In this document: positions 53,151 through 64,000 of the stretch, piece by piece
Layout of the letters: every line of letters begins with the position of its first letter
Position numbering within the stretch: position 1 is the stretch's first letter
NCBI GenBank assembly: GCA_014549065.1
Contig: JACDOX010000009.1
Coordinates: forward strand, 6,634,131 to 6,698,130
From: Cardinalis cardinalis
Lineage: Eukaryota; Chordata; Aves; Passeriformes; Cardinalidae
Length of the DNA stretch: 64,000 nt
Direction of reading: 5' to 3'
Notes under the pieces: model-generated
Database searches by the model: none
The model's input: the letters and a program-made list of their open reading frames with translations, nothing else
Told to the model about the DNA's origin: nothing
Position numbers and translations under genes: made by a program

Positions 53151-55401
53151 TCATTTTTAAATGTGGTTCAAGCCTTGAAAATCACATCACTGTGAACTGT
53201 GTCTTTGGCATATGAAAAAAAAATTAAATTAATAAGGCTTCATATTTTACATCCTACCTAATTTTGTTTGTCTGGATGGAAATATTACTGCATTACAGTC
53301 TAATGTGTCAAAAACCNTTTCTAAATTATCAGGATTTACAAGACTTTGGATGCATTATATGTTGTCTATTCAAAGTTTTCAGTGTAAAAGGTGATTGTAT
53401 GAAGTATTTTGAGTCTTGTATTTTCCAAGGAAGGTGAATTACCAGGCAGAGGGCCAGAGGGAATCCAATATTTCCATCACTTTGTGTGGTTTCATAACTT
53501 TACACATTGAGCATCTCCCTCACNTGTTTACAAATGTGGTGCTCTCTCTACTATGTGTACGTAATATACTCATGCATAATTTTGCTTAAAATGTTTTTTT
53601 TTAATGGAATTTTTTTTCCATATTCAATTTTAATTTGTTTTTACATTAGAGGAAACAAATAAGTAGCAGATATGGGTTAAATCCTTTTTTTACTTCCTTT
53701 AGTAATTTCAAAAGTTCATTGTTCCTCCCAGTTGAGTCTGAAAACATGACTGGTTTAGTCTTTGTAATACTTGGCTCTAAAATCAAAATTTGGAGGAAAC
53801 AGGATCTGTGTGTGAGTCAGCATNCAGAACAGATGAAAGGTAGGGGCCATGAAGAAACATTCTTTTTCTTTCAGCCCAAGGTCTTTATCATTACTGAGAA
53901 CTAATGTCGTATTTTGTAATAGTGGGATATGAGTGCCAGACTGTGATCTGTTTTGATCAGGATTAAAATGCTGATGTTATTGCCTTGATTCTCTACTAGT
54001 TTCTGCTGTGTTTGCTGTTGATGTTTTTAAGCTAAGACACTTTCTTGCAAATTATTTTCAGAGCACCTTGTGCCATTATTTCAAATGGAGTTACTAATTT
54101 TCTCCTTTCTTATCCTTTTCAGAGTAATTAGTAGCTTGGATATTTTGATATTGTTGAAATAATCTATTGCAGTCCTTTCTGTAGTGCCTGACTTCATAGA
54201 ATCTGAAAAATTATTTGTCACAGGAAGTAGACCCAGGGTCATCCACTGTTGGGAAGTTGACTTACACATGGATGACAAATCCCAAAGGATGTTAACAGTG
54301 ANAGACAGTACAAATGAAAAGAGTTTTCATAAATGAGATAGAATGCANATTTCTGCCCTCATTCAAATAATAAATTAAATTCATCATATGAGCCAAATGT
54401 TGTGGGAACAAATAATTTATTATATNGAGTATCTCAGTGTCACCTAATTGTGCTTTTCAGCTCTACAGAATGCTTCTTTCATCTGTAATTACCTAATTAT
54501 CTTTATAGCCTTCTAAGAAAATAATTCTTCAGCTTGACATCTTTAAATTGTACTTTTGTTCAGTAATTCATGGTGTGTTGGTACTGTGTAATGGGTGTTT
54601 ATGATTAGTTCTGGAGATAACAACATATCTAAATATGGTTGTGCTACTGTGCTGAAAAAAAAAAAAAGGGGTTACAGTCTTAACAAATTCTGAGTTCTAG
54701 TTTCTGAAAGCAAGACTGAGAAGCATTCTTGTAAGTCTCAACCAAGAAAGAGGCACTTCCCNTGTGTTTTGTTAAGCCAAGGAAGTGTGCACCCAGTGTT
54801 CAGCAGTAGCTCACAGTGGAGAAAACGTTCCTTAGCAACAGAAGTTCATGGAATAAAAGACAGATTTAAATGCAGCNTAAAATTAAGGAAATAATGTCTG
54901 TCAGATTTTAAAATGTGGAAATAGATTCTGTTTTCTAAGACTGGAGGAAGACAAATATAAAAGCTCAGAAATGGAAGAGAACTTCTAAGTCAGAGTGGGG
55001 AGGAGTTACTCTCATGCATGTTCCTTTCACTGTAAGCTGCCATAAGTGTGCCTATGCTCTTACTGAGCACCCATGACAGCCTGGTTTTCTGTAGCCTTCT
55101 GGAAAATACATGGCTCTGAAGGGAACAGAAGTGATTATACTTTAATGAAACTTCGAGTGGTGACTTGTCATGGTCCCTTCTATTTTNCCCCTCCTGTCAT
55201 GTGACCAGACCTGTCATGGTCTAATCACTCCTACTCCTGCACACAGTGCCCTTGTGACAAATCTCATCCACAGAACACATTTGAAACAAACAAAGCTATG
55301 CATCTTGGGAGAAAAAGGCTACCCTCTATACTAGAAATGGCTCAAACCCTAGAACTTTAGGAAACAGTAGGAGTAATATTTTTCACTGTTGTTTTATGTA
55401 G

Positions 55402-55537
55402 GTTTGTAATTGGACGAGAAAAACCCGGACAAGTGAGTGAGGTTGCNCAGCTGATCAGCCAAACTCTAGAGCAAGAGCGCCGCCAGAGAGAGCTGCTGGA
55501 GCAGCATTATGCACAGTATGATGCAGATGATGATGAG
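55402..55537 (+). CDS. PPP1R9A: Neurabin-1 exon D: end of PDZ domain and charged helix
   Basis: This 136-bp exon enters in phase 2 after TTATGTAG and leaves in phase 0 with donor GAG/GTAACA. It starts with the last PDZ strand (RFVIGREKPGQ), then a helical segment SEVAQLISQTLEQERRQREL, then LEQHYAQYDADDDE. This helical and then acidic sequence is a signature of the neurabin/spinophilin family immediately after the PDZ domain. The wording (GREKPGQ, DADDDE) fits neurabin-1, whereas spinophilin has a different acidic tail. The N at 55447 is the third base of an alanine codon and is silent. The run of glutamate, glutamine and arginine is low in hydrophobics and probably forms a solvent-exposed helix. 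I see no internal stop or frameshift. Confidence 0.96.
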
Positions 55538-57390
55538 GTAACAGACTGTCCAGTCTTTCACTCTTTGGTGTTTTTTCATGTTCTCTTTTCTATTCCTAAT
55601 TCCTTCTTTTTACTTACCAATGAGAGGTCAACTTTTGTACCTTTCCATTACCTTTGCTGATGATTTTTATGGATTTTGATGATGAATTCTAAATGAAGAA
55701 CAAATTTATAGAAAATCTTTTCGTCATGGATTTAAAGTATTTTTTTTGTTCCAGAAGAGCAAATATCAAGTTGGTTGATGCTTCTGAAAGCATTCCTCTT
55801 CCTTGAAAGCCTATACCTTTCTGAAATAAGGGAGTAAAGCTTGTTTGGTTGTGCACTGAAAGATTAAAGTTCTGTGAAAATGTTTAAGTTTTGTGAAATC
55901 TGGTAAAAGTTGCCCTCAAACTTTTAGAGGAGTTGAGGATGTTGGGCTTTTTTCCTAGAAGAATTGATATTCTTTTTAAGTCAGAATGTTTTCTGAAATT
56001 CTAGGTAAGACNCCTCCTTCCACACACTGTGATTTTGTTTCTGTGTGAACAGATATTCCTCAGGACAGAGAATTAACCTACCTTGTCNGAAGTGCATATT
56101 CATGCTTACAACTAGTGCCAATACAAAGGTTTTGAAAGTAACAATTCTGTGCAGTAAATTTTCCATAATTTCTTTCCATTCTCATAAAATTCCTATTATG
56201 CCTAAATACCAAGATACTTGGAAAGATAACTTTGAGAGCTTTCTAAGACTACTGCTGTCTGTGTTGCTCCCTAAATAAGCTGCTGGGTTTTGTAACAAAC
56301 TGCTTCCTTATAGCTCAAGCATACTGTCATCATTTCACATCATCTTGAGTAATATTATTTGTAATGTTAGACTCCATGTATTAGTGTGTTTTCATCCTGG
56401 GCCAGGTGTTTTTTGGGGCTTTTTTTTGTGTACAGGGAACAGTAGATAAGGGGAGATAGAGAATTCATGATATGCATTTAATTTAGGTTAGTTTTTGGTT
56501 TTAGAAAAAAAAAATACTCTTGACATAAAATCAGGATATACTCAGATTTTGAAGCATGCCATTCAAATAGCAGTATGTCAGAACAATCAGAAGTGTCCCA
56601 ACAGACTAAATAAAAATTCTGTCTAGCCCCAGTAATGCTTTCACATACTGTAAATTCCATATTAAGAATAAAAATATTTCAGTATGACTTAGAATTAATT
56701 CTATCACAGGGAAATATGTAACTCATATAAATTAAGAGCTGTACATACATGCATACATATGTGTGCCTGTGGGAGACCATGAAGGATAGAAAAATCCATA
56801 TCCTCTCTGTTCCCTCCTCAAACTACAGAAACAGGCAAGTCTCCTAACTTCTCTTTGGTCTAGAATTANATTCAAGAGAAGTTTCTTGAAGGAACTCTCT
56901 TACAATCTCTTCAAAAACAAAATGGAACAACTAGGCTTTGGGAAAAGACTTCCACAACTCATCACAGTGTGCTATAGATGTCAGGGTTCCAAGACTTTTA
57001 TGGTGAGCATAGTCTGATTGCTTTCATGCAGGCAAGAGAGGGGTGTCCCAAAAGCCTGATGATCAAATCTTTCTCATTGTGTACTTGCATGTAGAGGGNT
57101 GTGTGGCTGACCTGTGTGTGATTGATGCATTGCACCTTTTATCTGTGGGACACATCCACCCGCAAAAAATCTCAAATGTTTGTGTTTTTTCCCTTCATGC
57201 ACCACGCAGGTGGTGTTACACATGATCTGGCAATAAAGAAAATTTTGTTAAACCCCTATTTATCAATACTGATCCTAGTAGTACGTCAGCCTTCAGTAGG
57301 GATTATTGCTGTGAAGGTGCTGATGGTGACACTGTCTCAGTGATGGCCATGCAAGTGTTTCCCAGTACAGTACTGAAAGAGGACAGGGAT

Positions 57391-57410
57391 GAGTAGGTAT
57401 GAGTAGGTAT
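57391..57410. repeat. 10-bp tandem duplication
   Basis: GAGTAGGTAT occurs twice in direct succession. Confidence 0.85.
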
Positions 57411-60400
57411 CAGGTACTTTTTGTAATGTGTCTTGTCCTTGCAATTTGGTGGTTACATACTCTTAGGTCCTGTTCACTGCATAAATTTTACACAGAAGAT
57501 ACTAAATTCACNAAGTGTTTTCTGTTGATAGTGCTTTGGATCATAGAGAGAAAATAAATTTGGGCAAGTTTTTCCCAGATTTTTCCATAATTAAGAGAGT
57601 TAAAGGTATTTTCTGATTCTAGCACTACACTGAGGATGGTGACATCTCTGTGACTATGACATGATTTTTGGCAATGGTCTTTGGAGTGCAGAGGAGAGTT
57701 TTGTGTTGCCTATGAGGAAAGGAGGAAGAAAGGAAAAGACATCTACCAGGGGAGATCCAGATGATCTCATCAATCGTCTCTTTTGGAAGGAGAAGGAATT
57801 AGGCCTAAGAACAAATGCAGTGCTTAAAAACTACATTGGGATCATTGAAGGTCATACCCATTTCCTACTTGATGCCATGTATATATTTAGGACATGGGTG
57901 GTAAACATTTTCAGAATAAATGCTGGGGTTTAGTTACTAAGGTATGCAGTGTAGCATGTTCCCTTTATTCATTATGAGACTTACCAGAAATAGATTTTAT
58001 TAAATACCTGCAGTAATCTGAATATTACTCTTCCATAGCCACCAGACTATGCTATCCAGGTCTACTCACATAGCTTGCACCATTCCCAGACAACTGGCAC
58101 GATGTAAACTGTGATCTAATGCACATTAGCCACAGTTCAAAGATATTTTTTGTCACCACAAGCACTTCTGCTCCATTTACTGTCAAATATGAGTATTACT
58201 TCTTTGAGCATACCTTGCTCTGTGTGGACAAGTCTGGCTGNGTTTATGTTGCTGCCAGACACCGCCACCAGCCCTGCATTCTTTGGCTCTGGTAAGCAGA
58301 ACACCTTTTGGGCAAGGCAATCTCAGTTTGCACTGGCTGAATGAATATCTACAAGTGTAAAAAAACCATTAGTACCCTTTTGAGTCTTTTTCATCAGAGG
58401 GAATAGTGACTCTGACTGCTTGGAGTTCAGGAGTATTTGGATTGCCAGTGCAAGGAGTTTGGCATTGAGGCAGCACAGAATTACACAGGTTGCTCAGTCT
58501 CAGAGCTGTCAAGCCGTCCTGTTCATTTTCCTACACCGTTTAAAATATGGTACCATGGATCTCCAGGTACACTGCTGCATAAATAAACAAGAAAATGATC
58601 TTGAGACTGCAAAATTCTGAGGCTCAGAGACTGCTACAAGGACAGGAATAACATTTTAAGTTTTCCAGAGNAGGAAGTCAGTGATCTGTTTGAGTCCTGC
58701 AATCATGGCACATGACTTGTGTTTGTTAGAGGTGGTTGAACCACAGGAAGANAATGTGTGCCAAGCGTGTGCAAGTTCTGATGTTTCATCTTGCTGTGTC
58801 ACCAGCTGGCTGGATTTCCTCTGTTTTGGAGCTTCTGAAAGTCTTCATAGCCCAAGGAGGCTGTGGGTATTTTAGAAGGATCCAAGTTATTTTGAAAAGC
58901 AGTATTCTGAGACAGTTTTGCTTTATGCCAGCTAGTGGGCAGTGGACTTGAATTGGGTACTAAATTTAGAGATGCAGTGTTTGCCTACTACCTTCTCATT
59001 CCATTGCCTTGCGGGAATGTTGCCTGACAGCTGTTTGTTGGGCAAGATTTTCACTAATACATAGTGTTTCTAACATACATATAATTTACTGTGTAAGTAA
59101 TACTGCAAACTCATCATTTACTATACAAATGCCCTGCATCCCTGAATTTCAGAAACTCCTGTTACCGTGGGCTGCAGATCCCACAGGTTTGAGTTTTTGC
59201 ATGGAAACATAAAGCCCTTATGCAGAACCGATGAACATGAAAATAAAATGGATGTTCATNGTGGAGTCCATGCAAAGACCAGCAGGATAAGTGTGCATCA
59301 GCTCACAATTTGTTGTTAAGCTCCCACAAGCCAAGCACTTGAGCCAGTAGTATCAGCTATTTCTCAAGTGTTACATACAATAGGNAGCGCTGGCATTTCC
59401 TAGAGAGTCTGTGCTAATCCCAGTAAAGCTGGGAGAGTATGTTGCCTCTAGATAGCCTGCTGCAGAGTTTGCCCATCATGAGTTTGTCTAGGTTCCTAAA
59501 ATCCCACATCCTTTTAATTTGTAGCATCCTGTCAGAAAATAAAACTCCAAGACTTTGAAGTAGGCACTGTCTTTGTATTTCCTGCTTAGTGTGCTAAGTA
59601 TGACCTGAATCTGTATCCTTGACTGAAACCTTTTGAATTCCCTGTATTACCATAGTGTTCTGTGCATATGAGTCAAATACTGACATTTCTTGGAATTGTG
59701 ATTTGGNCTTGGTATTATCTTCTTCATGTTCTACAGCCAATGACAAAAGTCAGATAAAGCAGATTACCTGTTCCCCAGAAGGCTGCATGGAGTGATGCAA
59801 AATGTGAAATTAATAATATATTGCAGGATTCTGTTCACTCTGTGGTCACAGACAAGTAGTTTAATGCAAGTGATGTTTTATAATATCACTAACAGTCAAA
59901 CTAATATTTTGTTCATTTTAAATTCTCATNCATTAGGACATGCTGAGAGCAAAGCAACATTTAAAACCATTGAAGAAAATCTTGACACATGCAAAAAAAA
60001 AAGTGGCAGTGCACTTGAATGTCTTAACACCCAGAGTACATTTTTTAACCAAATCTTCCAGAGAGTACATCTTTTANGACATCATTAATATGATGCATTC
60101 CTGTAAAAGCAATGATTAATACTATGCCATTATGTTTTTCTTCACTCTTTTGAAAAAATTAAATATAAGCCATCAAAGAAAAAAACAGATGAAGAGATGG
60201 GCTTTAGTTATTTTTATAGTTCTTCAAATGGTGTTCCCTGATTGTGGGAGAGTTTCAGCAGGAACAAAAAGGTGTAGCTTGATGCAGCCTTTGTTATGGT
60301 GATTTGGGGAAGGTCTGTCTGCATTATCCTGGCTGGTGCTGCAGCTCCTTCTTTATGGTTGGGAGTGTTAGGCACATTTCAGAAATTTACTGTTAAGGCA

Positions 60401-62377
60401 GTTAAACAATGCAGGTAACACATTTTCCCTTTAGAAGTGGAAAATTGCAGCTCATGTTGATAATTTCATGCTATTAGCTGTGATTGCATATGGCAAAATG
60501 GAATGGCTAATATCAGAAGCTATTGCTTNGGATGGGACGAGCTTAAGCCCTAAGTGCTACTGAAGTGAGAAACAGGGCTTTTACATGGATGAATTCTGCT
60601 CACCAACACAGAATGAAGGGTCTAAGATTTTCCTTTAAGAGCATGTAAGTTTTTATTGGCTATGCAGTTAAAAATATTATTGCTACTGCTGGATAAGGAA
60701 ACAAAATGTATTGCAGGGAACTTTGGGGAGTTACAAGGACAACTCTTACCTCACAGAGCTTTGTTATTTGAAGTAAGACAACTTTTTTTCTGTGCCTTGC
60801 TGCTCCTTATAAAATAGCGAATTTCACATTCTAGCTAACTGGCACAGTGTGTAAGCAACTACTGTCTGATAGTTTCATGTGCAACAAAAGTCAGCAGAGA
60901 GAATTCTTTCAGGGAAAGTATGTTTCATGTAGTTTATGATGTATATTTCCTCAATGTACACATTGATTCTTTTGAACCTGTAATTTGTTTTTCATGTGAC
61001 TGTAAGATGAAATCCTTTTATTTTGAAGACAAAAGCTAAAGTCCCATTTATTTCTGTGTTCTGTAATGTGTTCTTGTCGTCCTGGTGTCTTGTTTACTTG
61101 AGCTGTGCTTTGCTTTGACAGCTACTTTTTTCATTAAATGAAGCAAAAATGACTGTGCTCATTGACACTCATTATGTACAATTTGAAGCAAGATTTTCCT
61201 TTGTGTTCATTTGTAGCTGCCTGATGTTCCTCTTCAAACACTCTGGCTCCTGAGGCCGGTAGAATATTGTCTGCTCTTGAATTTTTCCCCAATAATTTAC
61301 TCCATGTGTGTTCATTTTTCTTTTTGTATCCAGTACTTCTTCCTAGCTTAAGTCTTTGGAGAAATCAGCTTTAAATAATTCATCTGTTTTATTCCTTTGC
61401 CAAAATCGGTAAATGTAATTGGGATTTTGTATTAATATATTTCTTTACAATGCACTTGTAGCTGAGCCAGGTCTGTTTTGTTTTACATAAGCAGGGCATG
61501 AGTTTACTGGTTAATGATCCTGTTTCTGCCTCTTTGCATGCTTCAGAGATTTCCTTGCCACTGCTGATGGACCCACCAGGATTTCTTTTAATGCAGAAAT
61601 TACCGTTGTGAATTACCTTATTTGTTTCAGGGATAATGACTGCAAAATGGAAAGTACGTGTACTGTTAGTATTTTGTTCCCACAAAAATGAATTTATCTG
61701 AAATCTCAGTGTGATTCTAAGAGTTAGTCTTTCTGCTTGTGGTTGCCCTGAGGGTGTGTGAAGGTGGCATTACATTACATGAAAGAGTCAGGAGAGTCAG
61801 CAGCCAAATTTTCAGTTTAGACAGCTACTGCACATAGCCAGGGACAATAAAATAGAAACTAAATAATAAAGAAGTTACTACAGATGTAGTGTAACAGAAN
61901 GGTTTTTGTGTGTGTGCATAAGATCTAGACATACAGAATGACAATTTCAGGTATTGTTTTGTTTAGCTATAGTGTTTACATGCCTGAAAACTCCAGTGAG
62001 ATGGACTATGTATTCTTTATTTCTCTTAAATAAGGAAAGAAGAAGTAAAACCAGCTGTTAGCTTTTTTTCATAGAAGACTATTGAGATTCTTGGGCATAT
62101 ATGCTTAGTAGGCATGAAGAATATAAAATAAATGGTTACTATTTATTTCATTGGAGAATATGTTACTATTTACAGTGGCAGCAATAACTCACCAAAAATG
62201 TGCCGTGCTTTACAGTGACTATTTTAAAGTATGGATGTGCATGTTGGTGACTTACTTGCTTTTTAGTAGTTCTTTCAACACCANAAAATTTTGCTTAACT
62301 ATTTTATGCTTTTTATATGTTTTGGCTTTGTTTTTTAAAACTTCAGTGGTTAAAAAAAAAGAGGAATGTAGGTTTTT

Positions 62378-62427
62378 CATGATCTTTAAAGGTTCCTTTT
62401 AACCCAAACCATTCTATGGTTCTATGT
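62378..62427 (+). repeat. CR1 LINE terminal 50 bp, sense
   Basis: A short CR1 tail: GATCTTTAAAGGTTCCTTTT, AACCCAAACCATTCTATGG and TTCTATG. The two ATTCTATG-like octamers at its end are the typical CR1 3' terminus. It is severely 5'-truncated. Confidence 0.85.
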
Positions 62428-63809
62428 GCTGTCTGTGTGTCCCGTCCACCTAGAGTCAACATTGTGCATACACTACTTTTTAGCTTAGAGAGATTCACAT
62501 AAGCCTAAACAACAGCTGAGAAGCTGAATTAAGGTTGGAAGCTGAGGTTNGAAATGTTCAAACTAGTTCAAATATCTGAGTTCTTACCACTTGTTTTGGA
62601 AAGTCCTTCTGTCAAAAAATTGTACTACTAGATAATTTTAGCACTATGGGGAATATACCTCTGATAATAGTATTATGTTTCTTCATCTCAGGAACGGGAA
62701 GCTCATGAAGAAAAACTTTNAATAGTTTTGTCAGAATTTTCGTGGTGTTACTTTAGAAACATGAAAAAGACTGCACTGGTCCCCCCACCCTTCCTTTTCC
62801 ATGTATTTATTTAGTCCCAAGCTTTATAAATCCAGATGTGGTCCTGAGGGAAGTGTTTGCTTTATAATGTGTTTGCATAGTCATCTGCAAGCCAGCAGGC
62901 TGTTTGTGATCCGTGCACTCTGTACTTCCAGAGGGAGCCCTGCAGGAGCAAGGTGATACCGTTCACCTTAGGACTGGGGAGAGATGAGCACAGACATGTG
63001 TGCAAAAGACTGAGTAGGCAGCTTGGGGTTCAATACTTCAACCTTTTCTTTTCCGTACTGTTGTTTTGGTTTATTTTGTTTGTTTTTGACATACTAACTG
63101 CAGCTTACAATTCTTCAAAATTCTATTTTGTCAGCAAATTGTTTGCACCTCGTGGTTTACCTACACAAGACACACACACATTTATTGTTCCAAACTAGCT
63201 CAAAGCAGCTCCTTATTCGGGTGAAAATTGAGTAAACTCTGGCTTCAGACTCTGAACTTGTCTCTGACACTTGGTTCCTTTTTCCTACTGTTGTCTTTCT
63301 GNGTGGGTGTGACTTTTTTATCGTTAATTTGTTTATAAAGAACAAACCGATGAATTTTCAAATTCAGCATGTAATATCACTGGAGAATTACTTCATCCAG
63401 ATGACTTTACTAACGGCTAATCAAGATCCTGTTGGTTGTATTCGGCTTTTTTTTCTGTTTGGAAAAGATTCATTGTTAAATCTGAAATAAATTTGGAGAG
63501 TTCTTTCAATGGAAAAGAGGTCTCACTTGGAAAAGGATAAAACCATCAAAATACAGAGCCAGTAATGCTTGAGAACTAAGTTATTAGTGCTTAAGACACT
63601 GTGTTCTCTTCTGTCTGAATGTACTGAAATACTGCTGTGGAGTTATATTTTGTCTGGTAGAATTCATCAGTCCTGGGGTTACAGCTAAAGACAAAGATAA
63701 CCTTTTTTNTATGCAGAATGCTGTGATTGCACAGTATCTTAGTTACTCTTTGAATAGTCTCTGCATAATAAGAGGATAACTGGAATTTCTTAAATGCTAT
63801 AAAATTAAG

Positions 63810-63965
63810 ACAGGGGAATATGCTACAGATGAAGAAGATGAAGACATGGGACCTGTCCTTCCAGGAGGTGACATGGCCATTGAAGTGTTCGATCTCCCTG
63901 AAAATGATGACATGTTCTCCCCCAGTGATGTGGACACCAGCAAACTTGCTCACAAATTCAAAGAA
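63810..63965 (+). CDS. PPP1R9A: Neurabin-1 exon E: acidic segment leading to the coiled coil
   Basis: This exon of 156 bp (52 codons, phase 0 on both sides) ends at the strong donor GAA/GTAAGT. The product begins TGEYATDEEDEDMGPVLPGG, continues DMAIEVFDLPENDDMFSPSD and ends in TSKLAHKFKE. In both neurabins this acidic block precedes the long coiled coil that mediates dimerisation and partner binding. The LAHKFKE end is the start of that helix, and the next exon would continue it outside the window. I placed the start at 63810 because this continues exon D in frame with the family's E-T-G-E-Y junction; the other AG, at 63812-63813, would break the frame. The acceptor is weak (see findings). 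The exon contains no N. Confidence 0.94.
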
Positions 63966-64000
63966 GTAAGTTACACATCAGAAAATACTCCTGAAATACA
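63966..64000 (+). other. PPP1R9A: Start of next PPP1R9A intron
   Basis: The donor GTAAGT follows exon E, and the window ends 35 bases into this phase-0 intron. The downstream coiled-coil and SAM-domain exons are outside the window. Confidence 0.9.

Larger units (their letters stand above)
41531..55401 (+). other. PPP1R9A: PPP1R9A intron between exons C and D
   Basis: This phase-2 intron is about 13.9 kb, from GTGAGT to TTATGTAG. It holds a long sense CR1 fragment at 49.5-50.1 kb, a weaker one at 50.84-50.99 kb, an antisense CR1 3' end at 51.3-51.5 kb, a 12-bp tandem repeat at 44.18 kb, a (CTTTT)4 microsatellite at 48.42 kb and a 34-bp-spaced direct repeat near 48.9 kb. A small hairpin-forming sequence lies at 41665-41688, just after the donor. 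No other coding exon is supported. Frames of up to 129 codons occur on both strands, but they lack recognisable protein content. Confidence 0.93.
55538..63809 (+). other. PPP1R9A: PPP1R9A intron between exons D and E
   Basis: This is a phase-0 intron of about 8.3 kb, from GTAACA to ATTAAG. It contains a short sense CR1 tail at 62378-62427, a doubled 10-bp unit at 57391-57410 and a T/G-rich patch near 63.06 kb. The 3' end is unusual in having a purine-rich, weak polypyrimidine tract. No other exon or RNA gene is supported. Confidence 0.9.

Noticed and set aside
63030..63050. GGTTCAATACTT considered as a tRNA B box
   Set aside because: No matching A box, acceptor stem or cloverleaf could be found around it.
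63591..63953. 120-codon minus-strand frame
   Set aside because: It overlaps exon E on the opposite strand and is a shadow of the neurabin coding sequence.

Overview
The window looks like vertebrate nuclear DNA, most likely from a bird. Two things support this. Five short exons, spliced on the + strand, encode a continuous stretch of neurabin-1 (PPP1R9A). The intronic DNA carries 3'-end fragments of CR1 LINEs whose ATTCTATG-like tails are typical of avian genomes. Base composition is AT-rich, and isolated single N bases are scattered throughout.

Layout: positions 1-35644 contain no coding exon I can support and are best read as part of the large intron that follows the first coding exon of PPP1R9A. 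That exon, which holds the actin-binding region and the KIKF protein-phosphatase-1 docking motif, must lie upstream of the window. The exons here are 35645-35777, 36268-36388, 41426-41530, 55402-55537 and 63810-63965. They join in frame (intron phases 1, 2, 2, 0) and encode 217 residues: the end of the PP1-binding region, the helical linker, the whole PDZ domain, a charged helical segment, an acidic stretch and the approach to the coiled coil. The rest of the gene (coiled coil, SAM domain) lies to the right.

The introns hold CR1 fragments on both strands (31.6, 32.6, 36.8-37.6, 49.5-50.1, 50.8-51.0, 51.3-51.5 and 62.4 kb), T/G- or A/C-rich low-complexity tracts (9.2, 11.1, 11.6, 17.4 and 30.0 kb), AT-rich stretches and several small tandem duplications. 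I found no second gene, tRNA, rRNA, CpG-island promoter, CRISPR array or intact mobile element.

No undescribed system is evident. The observations most worth checking are that all three N bases inside coding exons fall at fourfold-degenerate third positions (so the Ns probably mask real polymorphism), a possible intronic poly(A) site near 17.09 kb, a perfect 13-bp inverted repeat at 5.97-6.08 kb, and the weak splice acceptor of the last exon.
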